Below, piece by piece: positions 31,866-41,029 of a DNA stretch of 52,223 bases. Each line of letters starts with the position of its first letter. The first letter of the stretch is position 1. A program made the translations under genes and the position numbers. Source of the stretch: CALMFQ01 sp964495595 (GTDB taxonomy: Bacteria > Pseudomonadota > Gammaproteobacteria > Burkholderiales > SCOH01); the NCBI GenBank assembly GCA_964495595.1, contig CAZBWH010000014.1, positions 1 to 52,223 of the forward strand, written 5' to 3'. The notes beneath the pieces are model-generated. The model was not told where the DNA came from, made no database searches, and worked only from the letters and a program-made list of their open reading frames with translations.

Positions 31866-34019
31866 ATGAGTATTGACCTTACGCAGTTCTACCAGGTGTT
31901 TTTCGACGAAACCGCCGAGCATCTGGCCAATATGGAGTCGCATCTGCTGGATCTGGATGTGGCTTATCCCGACCCGGAAGAGTTGAACGCCATTTTCCGG
32001 GCAGCCCACTCGATCAAGGGTGCGGCCGGCACCTTTGGCTTTTCCGACCTGGCCGAAGTCACCCACGAGCTGGAAACCTTGCTCGACCGTTTGCGCAAAA
32101 ACGAACTGGCGCTGCGGGTCGAGATGATCGACGCATTCCTGAATGCAGGTGATGTGCTCAAGGCCCAACTGGCCGCACACCGTGATGGCGATACGGCCGA
32201 CCGGGCCGAGGCTGACCGGGTGTGTGAGGTGCTGCGCAATCTGGCGCACGACAAGGGCAGTGTGGCACGCGCCAGCGAGCAGCACAGGCTGGCCGAGGTG
32301 ATGGGGGAGCGCAGTTTTGATATCCGGCTGCGCCTGCCGGACGGGATCAGCCGTCAGTTCATGCTGACCAATCTGGAAGGGCTGGGCCGGATGCAGGTGC
32401 TGGACGATGGCAGCCAGCCGGGCCGTTTCCATGCCCGGATCGTGACCAACCTCAGCCAGGCCGATCTGCGCGAATCGCTGGCATTTGTATTGCCGGCTGA
32501 TTCCATCGACGTGCACGACAGCCACAGCGACATGGAAAACAGCCGGGGCTATGGATTCTTTGCGCCGCCCCCCAACGAGCCGCCGCCGCGCACCGAGAGC
32601 GGGGGCGAGGCATACGGTCTGTTTGAACCCGTAGGGGAAGAGCCCGCTTACGGCCTGTTTGATGACTCCGTGCCGGCTGCTTCCGAGACGGCACAGGAAG
32701 AGGGGCACGGATTCTTTCAGCCGGTGGGCGCCACAGCCTTCGATCCGGCGCCGGTCGCTCGTACGGCGCCGCCGGTGGCCAGCGCGCCGCGGCCGCCGGA
32801 GCCCCTGCCCCGGTCGCCGGATGCAGAGCGCAAGCGGCCAGCTGACAAGCAGAACATTGAAGCGTCGACTATCCGGGTCAGTGTGGAAAAGGTCGACCAG
32901 CTGCTCAATCTGGTCGGCGAACTGGTGATTACCCAGTCGATGCTGGCGCAGACCGCGTCGATGCTCGATCCGGTGGAATTCGAGCAAATGATGCAAGGCA
33001 TTGGTCAGTTTGAGCGCAATACCCGCGAGTTGCAGGAAGCGGTGATGTCGATCCGCATGATTCCGATCTCGTTCGTGTTCAACCGTTTTCCCAGGGTGGT
33101 GCGCGATGTCGCGGCGCGGTTGAACAAACAGGTGGAATTGCGGCTGATTGGCGAAAACACCGAGCTGGACAAAGGTTTTATCGAAAAGCTGTCCGATCCG
33201 CTGACCCATCTGGTGCGCAACAGTCTCGATCACGGTATCGAGTCGGCGGATGTGCGGGTACAGCGTGGCAAGCCCGCATCCGGCACCCTGACGCTGTCGG
33301 CCTACCACCAGGGGGGTAATATCGTGATCGAGGTGCGTGACGATGGCGGTGGCCTGAGCCGCGATCGCATTCTGGCCAAGGCTCGCGAGCGGGGCATGAA
33401 TGTATCGGACAGCATGCCGGATCAGGAGGTGTGGAATCTGATTTTCGAGGCAGGTTTTTCCACCGCTGCCGAAGTGACCGATGTTTCCGGTCGCGGGGTG
33501 GGCATGGATGTGGTGCGACGCAACATCCAGGAAATGGGGGGGCGGATCGACATCGAGTCCATGGCCGGCGTTGGCACTACCATGCTGATCCGCTTGCCGC
33601 TGACGCTGGCGATTCTGGATGGCATGTCGATTGCAGTCGGCGACAGCACTTACATCATTCCGCTGACCTTTATTGTCGAATCGCTGCAGCCCAAACCGGA
33701 AGAGGTCAAGACGCTGGCCAACCAGGGCCGGGTGCTCAGTATTCGCGGCGAATACCTGCCACTGGTGGCGTTGCACGAGCTGTTCAATGTCACGCCGCGG
33801 GTAACCGATTACTGCGAGGGGCTGGTGATTGTGCTGGAGGCTGACGGCAACAAGGTCGCGCTGTTTGTCGACGACCTGCTGGGCCAGCACCAGGTAGTGA
33901 TCAAGAATCTGGAAACCAACTACCGGCGCGTGCCGATGATTTCCGGCGCCACCATCATGGGCGATGGCCGGGTGGCGCTGATTCTGGATGTCAACGCGCT
34001 GGTGCGCTATGCCTGTTGA
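31866..34019 (+). CDS. cheA: Chemotaxis histidine kinase CheA (second copy)
   Basis: A 717-residue CheA from ATG 31866 (MSIDLTQFYQVFFDETAEHL); a GTG 9 bases earlier is possible. H48 lies in FRAAHSIKGAAGTFGF. A CheY-binding-like region (about 150-215) is followed by a linker with four spaced aromatic repeats of the form (Y/H)G(F/L)F: GYGFFAP, AYGLFEP, AYGLFDD and GHGFFQP. P3 (VEKVDQLLNLVGELVITQSML), P4 (LTHLVRNSLDHGIE, DDGGGL, GRGVGMDVVRRNI) and P5 domains complete it. It heads the cheW-mcp-mcp-cheR-cheD-cheB group. Confidence 0.95.
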   Translation: MSIDLTQFYQVFFDETAEHLANMESHLLDLDVAYPDPEELNAIFRAAHSIKGAAGTFGFSDLAEVTHELETLLDRLRKNELALRVEMIDAFLNAGDVLKAQLAAHRDGDTADRAEADRVCEVLRNLAHDKGSVARASEQHRLAEVMGERSFDIRLRLPDGISRQFMLTNLEGLGRMQVLDDGSQPGRFHARIVTNLSQADLRESLAFVLPADSIDVHDSHSDMENSRGYGFFAPPPNEPPPRTESGGEAYGLFEPVGEEPAYGLFDDSVPAASETAQEEGHGFFQPVGATAFDPAPVARTAPPVASAPRPPEPLPRSPDAERKRPADKQNIEASTIRVSVEKVDQLLNLVGELVITQSMLAQTASMLDPVEFEQMMQGIGQFERNTRELQEAVMSIRMIPISFVFNRFPRVVRDVAARLNKQVELRLIGENTELDKGFIEKLSDPLTHLVRNSLDHGIESADVRVQRGKPASGTLTLSAYHQGGNIVIEVRDDGGGLSRDRILAKARERGMNVSDSMPDQEVWNLIFEAGFSTAAEVTDVSGRGVGMDVVRRNIQEMGGRIDIESMAGVGTTMLIRLPLTLAILDGMSIAVGDSTYIIPLTFIVESLQPKPEEVKTLANQGRVLSIRGEYLPLVALHELFNVTPRVTDYCEGLVIVLEADGNKVALFVDDLLGQHQVVIKNLETNYRRVPMISGATIMGDGRVALILDVNALVRYAC

Positions 34020-34109
34020 TGCGGCGGCAGCGGCCTGACGCGTCGCTGCCGGTACGCGCTCTATCTATCCGATTGACCAGACGCTCAGTCTGAATCCGGG
34101 AGCAAGCAA

Positions 34110-34595
34110 ATGGAGAACAATGCAGTTCAGCTGACCAACGGCGACGCCGGGCGAGAAACCCTGGTATTTACGCTGGGCAAGGAAGAATACGGGATCGATA
34201 TCCTCAAGGTGCAGGAGATCCGTGGCTACGATGCCGTGACGACGATTGCCAATGCCCCGGAGTTCATCAAGGGGGTGATCAATCTGCGCGGCACCATCGT
34301 GCCGATTGTCGATCTGCGGATCAAGTTCAAGCTGGGCAAGGTCGAGTATGACCAGTTCACCGTGGTGATCATTCTCAATGTGGCCAAGCGGGTGGTAGGT
34401 GTCGTGGTCGATGCGGTGTCGGACGTAATGACCCTGCTGCCCGGTCAGATCAAGGATGCCCCCGAGTTTGGCTCGGCGCTGCGCACCGAATACATCGAAG
34501 GTCTGGGTACGGTGGAGAGCCGGATGATCATTCTGGTCGATATCGAAAAGCTGATGACCAGCCAGGAGATGGAGCTGGTCGAGTCGGTGGCATGA
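34110..34595 (+). CDS. cheW: Chemotaxis coupling protein CheW
   Basis: A 161-residue single CheW domain that joins CheA to receptors. Typical segments are LVFTLGKEEYGIDILKVQEIRGY, the conserved GVINLRGTIVPIVDLR and the late VVVDAVSDV. It begins behind GGGAGCAAGCAA and lies 90 bases after cheA2 and 34 bases before the first large receptor. It is the only free-standing CheW in the window. Confidence 0.95.
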   Translation: MENNAVQLTNGDAGRETLVFTLGKEEYGIDILKVQEIRGYDAVTTIANAPEFIKGVINLRGTIVPIVDLRIKFKLGKVEYDQFTVVIILNVAKRVVGVVVDAVSDVMTLLPGQIKDAPEFGSALRTEYIEGLGTVESRMIILVDIEKLMTSQEMELVESVA

Positions 34596-34629
34596 AAAGC
34601 AAGACACTGCATCAGGAAAGGTGTGTCAA

Positions 34630-37401
34630 ATGACTGTATCAAAGCACTCTGCATTGAGTCTGAAAGCCAAGCTGGTTGGGGCTTTTGGTATTTTGTTGCT
34701 ATCACTGGCGATCATTGCGGTGGCCAGTTGGCGGGCATCCAGCCATATCGCAGAGCAGAGCCACAAACTGGCAGCCGAATCATTGCCGGAATTGCAGCAA
34801 GCTCAATTGCTGCTGAACAACGTCAATCTCATCGCACGCAAAGTGCGCAATGCCCAGATTTACGGCATCGCCAATGAACGGGATGCCCAGGCCGCCGCTG
34901 CGGAATTGGCTTCTTTGCCGGAAGTTCGCACGGAAAATGTTCGCATCCTGTCGGCCCTGGAAGATCTCGCCAGAAAAACCGGGAACACCGATCTGTTGGC
35001 CAAAGTGGCCGACGTCAAGAAGACCCGGGACAGCTACGTGGCGTTTCAGACCAGTTTTGTCGAGGCGTTCAATGGCCGGCGTTTAGATGTTTCCCGGTTG
35101 ATATTGCTCAACGACATGGTGCCGGTGTATCGCGCCTTGCGCGAGTCGATCGAGGCGCTGGCCAAGGTGCTGGAGCAGCAAAGCATGGACATGGCCAGTG
35201 ACATGGCCAGCAGCCAGCAACAAACCACTCGGCTGATTCTGGGGCTGGTGCTTGGCGGTATGGTGCTCGGGCTGGTGATTGGCGGCTGGTTGGTTCGTTC
35301 CGTGATGCGCCAGCTTGGCGGCGACCCGAGCCTGCTGGCGGATTCGGCCAGCAAGATTGCTGCCGGCCAGCTCGATTTCGAGTTGCCGGTCGCGGCGGGG
35401 GATAGCGGCAGTGTGCTGGCGCTGGTCAAGCAAATGCAAACCAGCCTGCAGGAGGGCCAGAAGCAGGCTATGGAAAACACCCGGATCCGCATGGCGCTGG
35501 ATTCGGTATCGACCAGCGTGATGATTGCCGACGCCGAGCGCCGCGTCATTTACGTCAACCCGGCGCAGCAGAAGCTGCTGGCCGAGGCCGAAGCCGATAT
35601 CCGCAAGGACCTGCCGCAATTCTCGGCCCGCAATATTGTTGGCCGGGTGATCGACGAATTCCACAAGAATCCGCAATACCAGCGCGACAAGCTGGCACAA
35701 CTGCGTGGTACGCATACTGCACAGTTGCATATCGGTGGCCGTACTTTCCGGCTGGTGATGAATCCGATCGTTACCAGCAATGGGCAAAGCGCCGGTACGG
35801 TGGTGGAGTGGGTGGATCGTACCGCCGAGTTGGAACGGCTGGCCGCCGAACAGCAGTGGGCCGATGCGATGGCACGGGTGAACGCCGCGCTGGAAGCCAC
35901 GTCAACCAATATCATGATTGCCGATGCGGATCGCAACATCATTTACATGAATCGTGCCGTGGTCGAGATGCTGACCACGGCGCAGGCGGATATCCGCAAG
36001 GCGCTGCCACATTTCGACGTTGCCAAAATCCTGGGCGGATCGATGGATGGCTTCCACCGCAATCCCGCGCATCAGGCCAGTCTGCTGGCCAACCTCACCC
36101 GTGTTCATCGGGCGCAGATTTCGCTGGGTGGGCGAACGTTTACGCTGGTGGCCAATCCGATCATCGACGACAAGGGCAACCGGCTGGGCTCGGTGGTGGA
36201 ATGGACTGACCGGACTGCCGAAGCCGCGGTGGAAAAGGAAGTCGCCGAGATCGTCGCGGCAGCGGCAGCGGGCGATTTTGGCAAGCGCATCGACATGCAA
36301 AACAAGGAAGGATTTTTCAAGCTCCTGGGGGCGAGCATGAACCAGTTGCTGGAAACCAGCGAGGTCGGCCTGTCCGACGTACGCCGGATGCTGGTGGCGC
36401 TGGCAGAAGGCAACCTGAACGAGCGGATCGAGGCGGAGTATTCCGGCCTGTTCGGTGATCTGAAAGAAGCTGCCAACACTACCTCAGACCGGTTGCGCGA
36501 CATTGTCGGCCAGATCGTCGAGGCGGTGGACACCATTTCGACCGCGTCGGGCGAGATTGCCGCCGGCAACCAGAATCTGTCCAGCCGCACCGAGTCGCAG
36601 GCGGCCAGCCTGGAAGAAACCGCCAGCAGCATGGAAGAGCTGACCAGTACGGTACGCCAGAATGCCGAAAATGCGCGCCAGGCCAACCAACTGGCGATTG
36701 GCGCGTCGGATGTGGCGGTCAGGGGCGGCAATGTGGTGGGGCAGGTGGTCAATACGATGAGCGCCATCACCGATAGCGCCAAGAAAGTGGTCGACATCAT
36801 TTCGGTGATAGACGGCATTGCCTTCCAGACCAATATCCTGGCGCTGAACGCTGCGGTTGAGGCGGCACGTGCCGGTGAACAGGGGCGCGGCTTTGCGGTG
36901 GTGGCCAGCGAGGTGCGCAATCTGGCCCAGCGCTCGGCGGCAGCGGCCAAGGAGATCAAGGGGTTGATTTCCGAATCGGTGGAAAACGTCGAGGCTGGCA
37001 GCAAGCTGGTGGATGAAGCCGGCCGTACGATGACCGAAATCGTCAGCTCGGTGAAGCGGGTGACCGATCTGATGAGCGAAATCTCGGCGGCGTCGAACGA
37101 GCAGAGTCAGGGCATCGACCAGGTTAACCAGACCGTGACCGGACTGGACGAAATGACCCAGCAAAACGCTGCGCTGGTGGAGGAAGCGGCCGCAGCCGCC
37201 GAAAGCCTGCAGGAGCAGGCGCAGGCTTTGTCGGTGGCTGTGTCGGCATTTCAGCTCAGCGGCCGGGCGGCGCGTCCAGTGGCAAGGCTGAGCGGGCCGG
37301 CAACGTCAGCTTCGTCGCGCACAGCGGTCGCCAAGGCAGGTCGGGCGGCACCACGCGAGCTGCCCAAGCCGCTTTCCGACGACGAGTGGGAAGAATTCTG
37401 A
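34630..37401 (+). CDS. Methyl-accepting chemotaxis protein with two PAS domains
   Basis: A 923-residue receptor from ATG 34630 behind AGGAAAGG. TM1 (about 16-34) and TM2 (about 196-216) enclose a 160-residue helical periplasmic domain of the four-helix-bundle type. In the cytoplasm come two tandem PAS domains of one subfamily (about 287-400 and 416-525; both with SxxIMIADxxRxIIYxN and a GGRTFxLVxNPI end), a HAMP-like region and the MCP hairpin (about 623-873). After an Ala/Pro linker it ends in EWEEF, an xWxxF pentapeptide like the CheR tether of high-abundance receptors. CheR is encoded in the same operon. Confidence 0.94.
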   Translation: MTVSKHSALSLKAKLVGAFGILLLSLAIIAVASWRASSHIAEQSHKLAAESLPELQQAQLLLNNVNLIARKVRNAQIYGIANERDAQAAAAELASLPEVRTENVRILSALEDLARKTGNTDLLAKVADVKKTRDSYVAFQTSFVEAFNGRRLDVSRLILLNDMVPVYRALRESIEALAKVLEQQSMDMASDMASSQQQTTRLILGLVLGGMVLGLVIGGWLVRSVMRQLGGDPSLLADSASKIAAGQLDFELPVAAGDSGSVLALVKQMQTSLQEGQKQAMENTRIRMALDSVSTSVMIADAERRVIYVNPAQQKLLAEAEADIRKDLPQFSARNIVGRVIDEFHKNPQYQRDKLAQLRGTHTAQLHIGGRTFRLVMNPIVTSNGQSAGTVVEWVDRTAELERLAAEQQWADAMARVNAALEATSTNIMIADADRNIIYMNRAVVEMLTTAQADIRKALPHFDVAKILGGSMDGFHRNPAHQASLLANLTRVHRAQISLGGRTFTLVANPIIDDKGNRLGSVVEWTDRTAEAAVEKEVAEIVAAAAAGDFGKRIDMQNKEGFFKLLGASMNQLLETSEVGLSDVRRMLVALAEGNLNERIEAEYSGLFGDLKEAANTTSDRLRDIVGQIVEAVDTISTASGEIAAGNQNLSSRTESQAASLEETASSMEELTSTVRQNAENARQANQLAIGASDVAVRGGNVVGQVVNTMSAITDSAKKVVDIISVIDGIAFQTNILALNAAVEAARAGEQGRGFAVVASEVRNLAQRSAAAAKEIKGLISESVENVEAGSKLVDEAGRTMTEIVSSVKRVTDLMSEISAASNEQSQGIDQVNQTVTGLDEMTQQNAALVEEAAAAAESLQEQAQALSVAVSAFQLSGRAARPVARLSGPATSASSRTAVAKAGRAAPRELPKPLSDDEWEEF

Positions 37402-37511
37402 TCGGGTAGCAGCCCGTCGGACTTGAGCGGTCGTAGCGAGCCGAGTGGGAAAACGAGGACAGGTTTGCCCGTTTCGCCCGCTGGCGCAGCCGATCAGTCT
37501 CACGCCCGACA

Positions 37512-37581
37512 GGCCTGGAAAGCGCGCTGGTATTGGCCCCCAGGCTGGCCTGCAGACCAATACCAGCGCGCCTTCCAGGCC
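37512..37581. repeat. Large imperfect palindrome between the two receptor genes
   Basis: The arms 37512-37536 and 37557-37581 (25 bases each, one mismatch) enclose a 20-base loop that itself contains CAGG-CTGG-CCTG. The element could form a 25-bp hairpin in the mRNA. Part of one arm and loop (37527-37547) recurs at 13507-13527 with one mismatch. It lies in the 239-base gap between the receptor genes, about 60 bases before the second start, and is not followed by a T run. Confidence 0.7.
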
Positions 37582-37640
37582 AATTGTTTTTTGGGTCCGG
37601 CGCTGCTGCCAGCCCGGTTTTATTCTCAAGGAGCAGTAGG

Positions 37641-40600
37641 ATGTTGATCTTTTTCAAGCCTGCCATTCGGCTACTGAACCGGCTGGGTTATGGCGGCAAA
37701 CTGATTGCCGTGGCGGTGGTGTTCATCGTGCCGATCATCGGCAGTCTGCTGGCCTTGACCAGCAACTACGGTGCCCAGATGGACACCACCCGCAAGGAAA
37801 TGGCCGGGCTGGTGTACAGCCCGCCGCTGCTGGATTTGCTGCGTCAGGTGCAGGCGCACCGCGGGATGATGGCGTTGCGGCTGAACCAGCGCGAGATTGC
37901 GCAGGACAAGATCGACGCGGCCCGTTCTAGTGTGGCCAGATTATTGCAGCAGATTGATGGTTTGTCGGCGGCCGAAGCGGCCGAAATCCTGCCGCGCGAT
38001 GCCTGGCAGCAGTGGAAACAGGATTGGCAGGCGCTGCTGGGTGCGGTGGCCGGCTTGACGCCAGCAGAGAGCTTTACCCGCCACACCGCGCTGGCCGAGC
38101 GGATGGTGGGGCTGATCGATGGGGTGACCAACAACTCCGGACTGGCGCTCGACCCTGATCTGGACAGCTACTACGTGATGCTGTCGTTGCAGACCAACCT
38201 GCCGCAGCTCACCGAACAGATGGGCCAGGCACGGGCCTTCGGCGCCAATGCAGTCGCCGACGGCAAGGTGACCGAGGCTGAGCAGGTGCTGGTGCAGGTG
38301 CGGATGGCGCGCATCGAAGACAACTACAACCAGTTGCGCAAGAACCTGGGTTTCGTGGCTCAGGCCAATGCCCATGCCCGCGACGCGCTGGCCGCGCCGG
38401 TTGAGGCGTTTTCCGGCGAGGCCACCGGCTATCTTTCGCTGCTGAAAGACATTTTCGGCAAACCCGGGCCGGTAGCGATCCAGGCTGGCGCGTATTTCAA
38501 CACGGCCACCGCAGCGATTGATTCCGGATATGTCATGGGTGAAATGCTGGAGCAAGAGCTGAAGCTGCTGCTGCAGACGCGCCTTGACCGCCTGCAGCAA
38601 CATACTGCGCTGGCGATCGGCGGCCTACTGGGGTTGAGTCTGCTTGGCTTGTATGTGTTCGGGGCGATTTACCTGTCTACCTCGCGCACCTTGCGCGAAA
38701 CGGTGCAGGCAGTTGACCGGATCGGCAACGGTGAGCTTGAGCTGGCGTTGAACGCTGATTCAGCCGATGAATTCGGGCAGTTGCAGTGCACCGTGGGCAA
38801 GATGGCTGCCATGCTCAAGCAGTTTGCCGATGCGCAGTTGAGCGTGGCCGCCAGCCATTCGCGTGGCGAAATCGACGCGACCATCCGTGCCGAAGACTAC
38901 CGCGGCGTCTACGCCGAGATGGCTGCCCAGGTCAACGCCCTGGCAACGCTGCACATCGCGGTCAGCCAGAAGATCACCGCTGTCATCACCGACTATACGC
39001 AGGGGCATTTCGACCGCTCGATGGATCGGCTGCCCGGCCAGCTCGCCGTGATAACTGCATCGCTGGACAAGGTGCAGGCCAGTCTGGCCGATGCAAGCCG
39101 CGCTGCAGCGGAAAATACAAGAATTCGCGTGGCGCTGGACAACGTCACCAGCAATGTGCGGATTACCGATAACGAAGGCACGGTGTTGTATGCCAATCGC
39201 GCATTGCGCGAGCAATTGCGGCGGCTTGAGGGGCAAATTCGCCTGCGCATCGCCGATTTTCGTGCAGACCAGTTTGTCGGCATGGACATCACCCGCTTCT
39301 ACGACAACCCCGAGGCGATCCGGCAAGTGCTTCGTACCCTGGATCAGACCCGCGAATCGCGGATGGAAATCGGCGGCCGGACCTGGGATGTGATCACCAA
39401 TCCGGTGCGCGATGCCAGCGGCGCCCGCCTGGGCACCATTGGCGAATGGCGCGACGTGACCGACCAGCTGCGGGCCGAACAGGAAATCGCCACCTTGGTT
39501 GAAGCTGCTGCGCGTGGCGACTATTCCCAGCGGGTGGAGATTGCAGAAAAGCAAGGGTTTCTGCTGCAGGTGGCACAGGGGCTCAACCAGTTGCTCGATA
39601 ACAGTGCAGCAGGGCTGGCCGAGCTGCAGCGCATGCTCAACGCGCTGGCCGACGGCGATCTGAATGTGAGGGTTGAGGGACAGTTCGCCGGTGTGTTTGC
39701 CGATCTGCAGCAGGCCGCCAACGCCACTTCCGATCGGCTGGCCGAGATCGTCGGCCAGATTGCCGAGGCGGCAGAAACGATTCGCACCGCTACCCGCGAA
39801 ATCGCCGCCGGCAACATGAATCTGTCCAGCCGTACCGAGCAGCAAGCTGCCAGCCTGGAAGAAACTGCCAGCAGCGTCGAGCAACTGGCCGGCACGGTCA
39901 AGCAGAATGCCGCCAACGCCCGCCAGGCCAACGAGCTGACCATGACCGCGGCCGAGGTTGCCTGGCGTGGCGGCGAAATGGTGTCGCAGGTTGTCACGAC
40001 CATGGATGGCATCAATATCGCATCGCGCAAGATCGTCGACATCATCTCGGTAATCGACGGCATTGCCTTCCAGACCAATATCCTGGCATTGAATGCCGCC
40101 GTCGAGGCCGCCCGCGCCGGCGAGCAGGGGCGGGGCTTTGCCGTGGTGGCCAGCGAGGTGCGCAGTCTGGCCCAGCGCTCGGCCGCCGCCGCCAAGGAAA
40201 TCAAGGCTCTGATCTCCGATTCAGTCAGCCAGGTCGATGCCGGGTCCCGGGTCGTCAATCAGACTGGCGATACCATGCAGGAAATCGTCTCATCGGTGAA
40301 CCGGGTTGCCACGCTGATGAGCGAGATCAGCAACGCCAGCCAGGAGCAGAGCCAGGGCATCGATCAGGTCAACCAGACCGTGATGAGCCTGGACGACATG
40401 ACCCAGCAGAACGCCGCGTTGGTCGAGCAAGCCGCCGCTGCTGCCAAGAGCCTGGAAGAGCAGGCCCAGATGCTCGCCAGTACCGTCGGGGTTTTCCGGC
40501 TCGATGCAATCGCGCAGGCCAGCCAGCCTGCACTCAAGCGATTACCCGGCCTGCCCGGCAGCGGCAAGCCGGCTGCAGTGTTTTCATTTGCCAATGCAAT

Positions 40601-40973
40601 CGAGGCCCACACCAAATGGAAGGCTAGGCTGATCAATGTAATCAGCCATCCCGAAAAGGAGCCGGTCGATGCCGCGCAGGTGAGCGCCGACTGTAATTGC
40701 GATCTCGGGCACTGGATTTACGGAGAGGGAACGCGACACATGAAGCTGGGTGAATACCGCGAGCTGAAGGCGGTGCATGCCGACTTTCACCAGGCGGTCG
40801 GTTCGGTGGTCAGAATGGCTCAAGCCGGTGAACGAGAAGCGGCGCGCAAGGTGATGGGGGGGGAGTTTTTCCGGCTGTCCAATGCCACGGTAGCGGCCAT
40901 TCGCAAGTTGCAAAGCCGCATTGAGATTCCGGCACCGTCTGCCCAGGATGTCGATGAGTGGGATGAATTTTGA
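37641..40973 (+). CDS. Methyl-accepting chemotaxis protein with PAS, HAMP and C-terminal CZB domains
   Basis: An 1110-residue receptor from ATG 37641 behind AAGGAGCAGTAGG. TM1 (about 20-42) and TM2 (about 322-345) enclose a 280-residue periplasmic helical domain. HAMP, a PAS domain (about 495-610) of the subfamily seen in the preceding receptor, a second HAMP-like region (about 620-705) and the MCP hairpin (about 710-945) follow. Residues about 985-1095 form a chemoreceptor zinc-binding (CZB) domain with AHTKWK, NCDLGHWIYGEG and HADFHQAVG ligands. It ends in EWDEF, a CheR-docking type pentapeptide. The signalling domain is very similar to that of the preceding receptor. Confidence 0.94.
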   Translation: MLIFFKPAIRLLNRLGYGGKLIAVAVVFIVPIIGSLLALTSNYGAQMDTTRKEMAGLVYSPPLLDLLRQVQAHRGMMALRLNQREIAQDKIDAARSSVARLLQQIDGLSAAEAAEILPRDAWQQWKQDWQALLGAVAGLTPAESFTRHTALAERMVGLIDGVTNNSGLALDPDLDSYYVMLSLQTNLPQLTEQMGQARAFGANAVADGKVTEAEQVLVQVRMARIEDNYNQLRKNLGFVAQANAHARDALAAPVEAFSGEATGYLSLLKDIFGKPGPVAIQAGAYFNTATAAIDSGYVMGEMLEQELKLLLQTRLDRLQQHTALAIGGLLGLSLLGLYVFGAIYLSTSRTLRETVQAVDRIGNGELELALNADSADEFGQLQCTVGKMAAMLKQFADAQLSVAASHSRGEIDATIRAEDYRGVYAEMAAQVNALATLHIAVSQKITAVITDYTQGHFDRSMDRLPGQLAVITASLDKVQASLADASRAAAENTRIRVALDNVTSNVRITDNEGTVLYANRALREQLRRLEGQIRLRIADFRADQFVGMDITRFYDNPEAIRQVLRTLDQTRESRMEIGGRTWDVITNPVRDASGARLGTIGEWRDVTDQLRAEQEIATLVEAAARGDYSQRVEIAEKQGFLLQVAQGLNQLLDNSAAGLAELQRMLNALADGDLNVRVEGQFAGVFADLQQAANATSDRLAEIVGQIAEAAETIRTATREIAAGNMNLSSRTEQQAASLEETASSVEQLAGTVKQNAANARQANELTMTAAEVAWRGGEMVSQVVTTMDGINIASRKIVDIISVIDGIAFQTNILALNAAVEAARAGEQGRGFAVVASEVRSLAQRSAAAAKEIKALISDSVSQVDAGSRVVNQTGDTMQEIVSSVNRVATLMSEISNASQEQSQGIDQVNQTVMSLDDMTQQNAALVEQAAAAAKSLEEQAQMLASTVGVFRLDAIAQASQPALKRLPGLPGSGKPAAVFSFANAIEAHTKWKARLINVISHPEKEPVDAAQVSADCNCDLGHWIYGEGTRHMKLGEYRELKAVHADFHQAVGSVVRMAQAGEREAARKVMGGEFFRLSNATVAAIRKLQSRIEIPAPSAQDVDEWDEF

Positions 40974-41029
40974 TTCCTGCGAGCCGCAGTCAACCGGCAG
41001 GCGGGTGAAGCAACGGGGAGACAGCCGCA

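Noticed and set aside
31638..33890. 750-codon open frame on the minus strand across cheA2
   Set aside because: It lies antisense to a clear cheA, has low-complexity composition and matches no family; an artefact of GC-rich codon use.
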